DNA of 18,995 bases from an uncultured Christensenella sp. (GTDB taxonomy: Bacteria; Bacillota; Clostridia; Christensenellales; UBA1242), in the NCBI GenBank assembly GCA_949291975.1, contig CASEYA010000009.1, positions 1 through 18,995 of the forward strand, written 5' to 3'. This document shows positions 16,021-18,995 of the stretch, in pieces. The position numbers and the translations under genes are program-made. The stretch's first letter is position 1. Each line of letters opens with the position of its first letter. The notes under the pieces were generated by a model. The model worked only from the letters and a program-made list of their open reading frames with translations. It had not been told where the DNA came from and made no database searches.

Positions 16021-16785
16021 ATGAAATTTTTAATTTTAAAAAAGCATACTTTAAAATTCGCCATTTTGATGATTCTGGTATGTGTTTTACTGGCACTTTC
16101 TTTTGGCGAAAATTCAGCAGCTTCGGTATTTTTTGGTGATAATTTAAGAAAGGTTCCAATTTACGCAGTTGAGACAAGCGAGAAAAAAGTGGCAATTTCT
16201 TTTGATGCTGCATGGGGAGCAGATAAAACAGAAGGAATAATGGAAATTCTTGATGAATACGATGCAAACGCAACTTTTTTCTTGGTTGGTTTTTGGGTGG
16301 AAGACTATCCCGAAACTGCAAAGTTAATTGCAGAAAAAGGCTTTGAAATTGGAACGCACAGCAACACTCATCCCGACATGGTCAAACTCAGTGCTGAGCA
16401 GATAAAACTTGAACTTGAAACTTCTATTAATATAATTAAAGAGGTAACAGGGCAGACGCCAAAACTTTTCAGGGCTCCATTTGGAAGTTACAATAATGCC
16501 CTAATTGACACTGCAGAGGCGTTAGATTTAACAACTATTCAATGGAGTGTTGATTCACTAGATTGGAAAGGAATTAGTGCAAGCGAGATTTCTAACAGAA
16601 TTCTCAGTCGTGTAACGAATGGTTCAATCATTTTGTGCCATAATAATTCTGACCACATTCTTGATGCTTTGCCAATGGTTTTATCATCGCTTAAACAAAA
16701 AGGTTATTCCATTGTCAGCATTGGTGAGTTAATATATCACGATAACTACACAATTGACCGAGCTGGAATTCAGAAAAAAATTTAA
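16021..16785 (+). CDS. Polysaccharide deacetylase, PdaB-like
   Basis: A membrane-anchored or secreted CE4-family deacetylase of 254 residues, expected to remove acetyl groups from cell-wall sugars outside the cell. Residues of about 12-29 form a single N-terminal membrane helix or uncleaved signal, after a basic start. CE4 motifs: SFDAAWG (60-66) with Asp62, HSNTH (113-117) with metal-binding His113 and His117, FRAPFGSYN, WSVDSLDWKG and ILCHNN. The first motif is normally TFDDGP. FDxAWG, lacking the second Asp, is characteristic of the sporulation-linked PdaB group, so this points to that subfamily rather than to a defect. AAAGGTG lies 8 bases before ATG 16021. It is followed 19 bases later by the OB-fold gene. 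Confidence 0.93.
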   Translation: MKFLILKKHTLKFAILMILVCVLLALSFGENSAASVFFGDNLRKVPIYAVETSEKKVAISFDAAWGADKTEGIMEILDEYDANATFFLVGFWVEDYPETAKLIAEKGFEIGTHSNTHPDMVKLSAEQIKLELETSINIIKEVTGQTPKLFRAPFGSYNNALIDTAEALDLTTIQWSVDSLDWKGISASEISNRILSRVTNGSIILCHNNSDHILDALPMVLSSLKQKGYSIVSIGELIYHDNYTIDRAGIQKKI

Positions 16786-16804
16786 AAAACAGTGGAGGAT
16801 AATT

Positions 16805-17485
16805 ATGAATTTTGAAAATTGCAATAACAATAAGGTTTATTTATGCGGAAAGGTGGTTGATGAGCCTGTTTTCAGCCATGAAATCTATGGTGAAAGTTTT
16901 TACGATATCAACTTGGAAGTCCCAAGACTTTCCAGTCAATGCGACATCATACCAGTTACCATATCAGAACGCTTGTTTAAAGACAACAATTTGGCCATTG
17001 GCTCTAAAATTGCATTAAAAGGACAATTTCGCTCTTACAATAAAATTGTTGATGGACACAGTAAACTTATGCTAACAGTTTTTGTTAAAGAACTTTGTGA
17101 AGAGGAACCATATCTAAGTTCAAATGTAATTGAACTTGCTGGTTTTGTTTGCAAAGAGCCAGTATATAGAACAACACCTTTCAAGCGGGAAATTTGTGAT
17201 GTTTTACTTGCAGTCAACAGGGCGTATAACAAGTCGGACTATCTTCCTTCAATTGCGTGGGGAAGGAATGCAAGATTTGTCAGCCAACTTGAAGTTGGGC
17301 AAAAGGTTTTTGTGACAGGCAGAATTCAAAGCAGAGAATATCAAAAGAAAACGGCAGATAATCAATTGGAAACCAAAACAGCGTTTGAAATTTCTATTTC
17401 ACAAATTTCAACGGAAGATAACATTGAAAAAGTGCTAGATATTATTCCAGTAAATCAAACATTTATGCCAAGCGTAAGTCAATAA
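16805..17485 (+). CDS. Tandem OB-fold protein, single-stranded DNA-binding-like
   Basis: A 226-residue protein built from two related beta-barrel units, at about 9-93 and 106-208. Each begins with a similar line (KVYLCGKVVDEPVF and VIELAGFVCKEPVY) and later has a G-x-K/Q-x-x-x-x-G-x-x/R strand pattern (IGSKIALKGQFRS and VGQKVFVTGRIQS), as in SSB/PriB OB folds. Clostridia often carry such tandem-OB 'single-stranded DNA-binding' proteins in addition to true SSB. The C-terminus ends FMPSVSQ and lacks the acidic DDDIPF-type tip of SSB, so it is not the main replication SSB. GGAGG (16794-16798) 6 bases before ATG 16805 sets the start. An in-frame extension overlapping the deacetylase gene has no ribosome binding site. 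Confidence 0.82.
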   Translation: MNFENCNNNKVYLCGKVVDEPVFSHEIYGESFYDINLEVPRLSSQCDIIPVTISERLFKDNNLAIGSKIALKGQFRSYNKIVDGHSKLMLTVFVKELCEEEPYLSSNVIELAGFVCKEPVYRTTPFKREICDVLLAVNRAYNKSDYLPSIAWGRNARFVSQLEVGQKVFVTGRIQSREYQKKTADNQLETKTAFEISISQISTEDNIEKVLDIIPVNQTFMPSVSQ

Positions 17486-17644
17486 ACTATTATAAAATTA
17501 GATTATTAACTTTCCAGAAAGAAATAATTAAAAAATATTTATAGATTTTTCTAAATAGAGTTTTTTGTAAATTCTATTTTTTAATAAATAAAACACTTAT
17601 AATAAATTTCTAAAAAAGTATATTTTTAAAACAGGTTTTTATGA

Positions 17645-17681
17645 AAAAAATACACTCTTACAGCAAAGAGTGTGTTTTTTA
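17645..17681. terminator. Bidirectional terminator
   Basis: An 8-bp stem ACACTCTT/AAGAGTGT (17652-17659 with 17666-17673), loop ACAGCA, flanked by an A-run and a T-run on either side that extend the pairing. It serves the OB-fold gene (plus) and the surface-protein gene (minus). Confidence 0.87.
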
Positions 17682-17699
17682 TTGTTAAAAAAGTTTTTT

Positions 17700-18995
17700 C
17701 TAGTTTTGGTCAATTTTTTTCTTGTTTTTAAAATGTAAAACTATAAACAAAACACAAATTGCCAAAATTATTGCAATTGTTAGCAACACAAAACCTATAA
17801 AAATAAGATTAGAAAACAAGTTGTCATTCAAAAGTTCACTATCGACATATCCAACATATGAGTTCCAGCGAATAAGGGATGTTCCATTGTTTTCACTTAA
17901 AACTTCGACAAACTCATCTTTTGGGATATTTGTAATTTCATTTTGCTTGTCTATGTCGGCATAAATGGTGATTTCATCCTTTGTTAAACTTGTTTTAATT
18001 GGCTGTGCGCTTTGGGAGACAACAGAAGACAAAGCGTTGTTGTTTACAAAATAAATTTCGCTATTATGCTGAATTCTGGCAAAAGTAATGCCGTTGCTGT
18101 CAGCATAGGGCATGATATCAAGCACCTGAACAATGGTATTTCTCGAAAGCGTCAGCGGTGCGTTTTCAGTTGTTGCAAGCATTGCATCATCTAAACTTGA
18201 TGGATAGTTAAAGACTGATGTGTTATTAAGCAAAATTCTTGCAGGGCTGTTTTTTGATGTTAAATTAGTTTTATTAACACAATTTTCTTTGACATAACCA
18301 AAAATGTTTGTTTTTTGCAAGTTTGTAATCATAATAAAATAATAGCCCGTGCTTGTTTTTTCTCCAATGGAATAAAGAATTAATCCCTCATCAAGTGTTA
18401 TGTTTTTATCATCAATTTTAACATTGTAAAGAGGGTTGTCAAATTCATAAAGCGGAGCATCATCCTGAATAACTGTTAAGAAATTCACTTCCAGTTTGTT
18501 GCCAGCATAATCAGGATAGTTGTCACTGTTGATGATATTAATAAAGTTTTCATTACCCTTTAAAATGGTTGTGTTTTGCAAACTTGTTGGACTTAAAAGC
18601 AAGATTTCACCCGTTCGATAGTCAAAATCAAAACTTATACATTCAGCAAAATTATTTGCAAAACTTTTAGAGGCGCTGTTATCTTTATCAAAGCGATAGA
18701 TTGCATCATCTGTTAAAGCAAAAAGAGAATCATAAAAATCAAGTTTTATATCAATGACATTTTGCATTTCTGTTACAGAATAGGTGGTTGCGCCCAGATT
18801 GTTGGTGTCATTTATTAAATAACAACCGCTTTGGTTAAATTTATAAAAGTTATTCTCAGTGTAAAGAACAAAAAAATTGTTTCCTATGGAATAGTCAAAT
18901 TTTGAACTGTAATCAGCGGTTTGTTCAAGTTTGCAATAAAGATAGAAATCATTTTGTTCTTTCTCTTTATATATAACAATGGTTTCTAAAGAGGG
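17700..18995 (-). CDS. Surface-exposed membrane protein with SH3-like repeats (N-terminus missing)
   Basis: The frame stays open from the stop TAG (17702-17700) to the right edge, giving at least 431 residues. The Met at 18767 is internal, not the start. I do not recognise a specific family. The first part visible (about 150 residues) has short repeated strand units such as FFVLYTENNFYKFN and SLFALTDDAIYRFD, like beta-propeller blades. Then come about three SH3-like modules, with Y-x-x-G-Y-V type ends: GYYFIMITN...IFGYVKENCV, ITFARIQHNSEIYFVNNNAL and SLIRWNSYVGYVDSELL. One membrane helix (LIFIGFVLLTIAIILAICVLFIV) lies near the C-terminus, followed by a short basic tail HFKNKKKIDQN. The predicted topology is therefore a large outside domain and a small cytoplasmic tail. 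SH3-like modules in Gram-positives often bind the cell wall; that role is inferred. Confidence 0.85.
   Translation of the reverse strand, partial: PSLETIVIYKEKEQNDFYLYCKLEQTADYSSKFDYSIGNNFFVLYTENNFYKFNQSGCYLINDTNNLGATTYSVTEMQNVIDIKLDFYDSLFALTDDAIYRFDKDNSASKSFANNFAECISFDFDYRTGEILLLSPTSLQNTTILKGNENFINIINSDNYPDYAGNKLEVNFLTVIQDDAPLYEFDNPLYNVKIDDKNITLDEGLILYSIGEKTSTGYYFIMITNLQKTNIFGYVKENCVNKTNLTSKNSPARILLNNTSVFNYPSSLDDAMLATTENAPLTLSRNTIVQVLDIMPYADSNGITFARIQHNSEIYFVNNNALSSVVSQSAQPIKTSLTKDEITIYADIDKQNEITNIPKDEFVEVLSENNGTSLIRWNSYVGYVDSELLNDNLFSNLIFIGFVLLTIAIILAICVLFIVLHFKNKKKIDQN

Noticed and set aside
16193..16220. Broken catalytic motif in the deacetylase (FDAAWG instead of FDDGP)
   Set aside because: This form is typical of the PdaB subgroup, and the other CE4 motifs are intact, so it marks a subfamily and not a loss of function.
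16754..16804. N-terminal extension of the OB-fold protein overlapping the deacetylase gene
   Set aside because: There is no ribosome binding site before it, while GGAGG sits 6 bases before ATG 16805.

Overview
The window is chromosomal DNA from an AT-rich (about one third G+C by eye) Gram-positive bacterium, most likely an uncultured gut-type member of the Clostridia/Bacillota. Evidence: strong AGGAGG-type ribosome binding sites, TTGACA/TATAAT promoters, a Staphylococcus/Bacillus-type MurG, a PdaB-like deacetylase, a Gram-positive-type topoisomerase A subunit and the standard genetic code. No mobile element, tRNA, rRNA or CRISPR array was seen. This is a mostly housekeeping region, densely packed, with a few odd proteins.

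Layout. (1) 1-1606: the last residues of an upstream gene, a 311-base gene-free gap ending in a terminator, then endonuclease III (possibly leaderless) overlapping a GNAT acetyltransferase. (2) 1709-2992: the ribosome-assembly GTPase ObgE, ending at a two-way terminator that faces an unrecognised four-helix membrane protein on the minus strand (3190-4002). (3) 4054-8637: a consensus promoter drives rsfS, tsaE, a tsaB-rimI fusion, an alpha/beta hydrolase and a membrane-anchored MurF-like ligase, most of them touching or overlapping, closed by a terminator. (4) 8690-11268: ddl on the plus strand converges on a small HTH regulator and murG on the minus strand. (5) 11401-15849: a two-gene operon for both subunits of a type IIA topoisomerase, both with TTG starts. 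The A subunit has no GyrA box and looks ParC-like, so the pair may be topoisomerase IV. (6) 15964-17681: a PdaB-like polysaccharide deacetylase and a tandem OB-fold protein. (7) 17700-18995: a large minus-strand surface protein with SH3-like repeats and one C-terminal membrane helix. Its reading frame stays open to the window edge, so its N-terminus is missing.

Themes. Cell-wall precursor synthesis links ddl (makes D-Ala-D-Ala), the MurF-like ligase (would add it) and murG (would add GlcNAc). Translation and ribosome quality link obgE, rsfS, tsaE and tsaB-rimI (t6A tRNA modification and N-terminal acetylation). The most unusual item is the MurF-like ligase, in which five predicted membrane helices replace the normal UDP-substrate-binding N-terminal domain.
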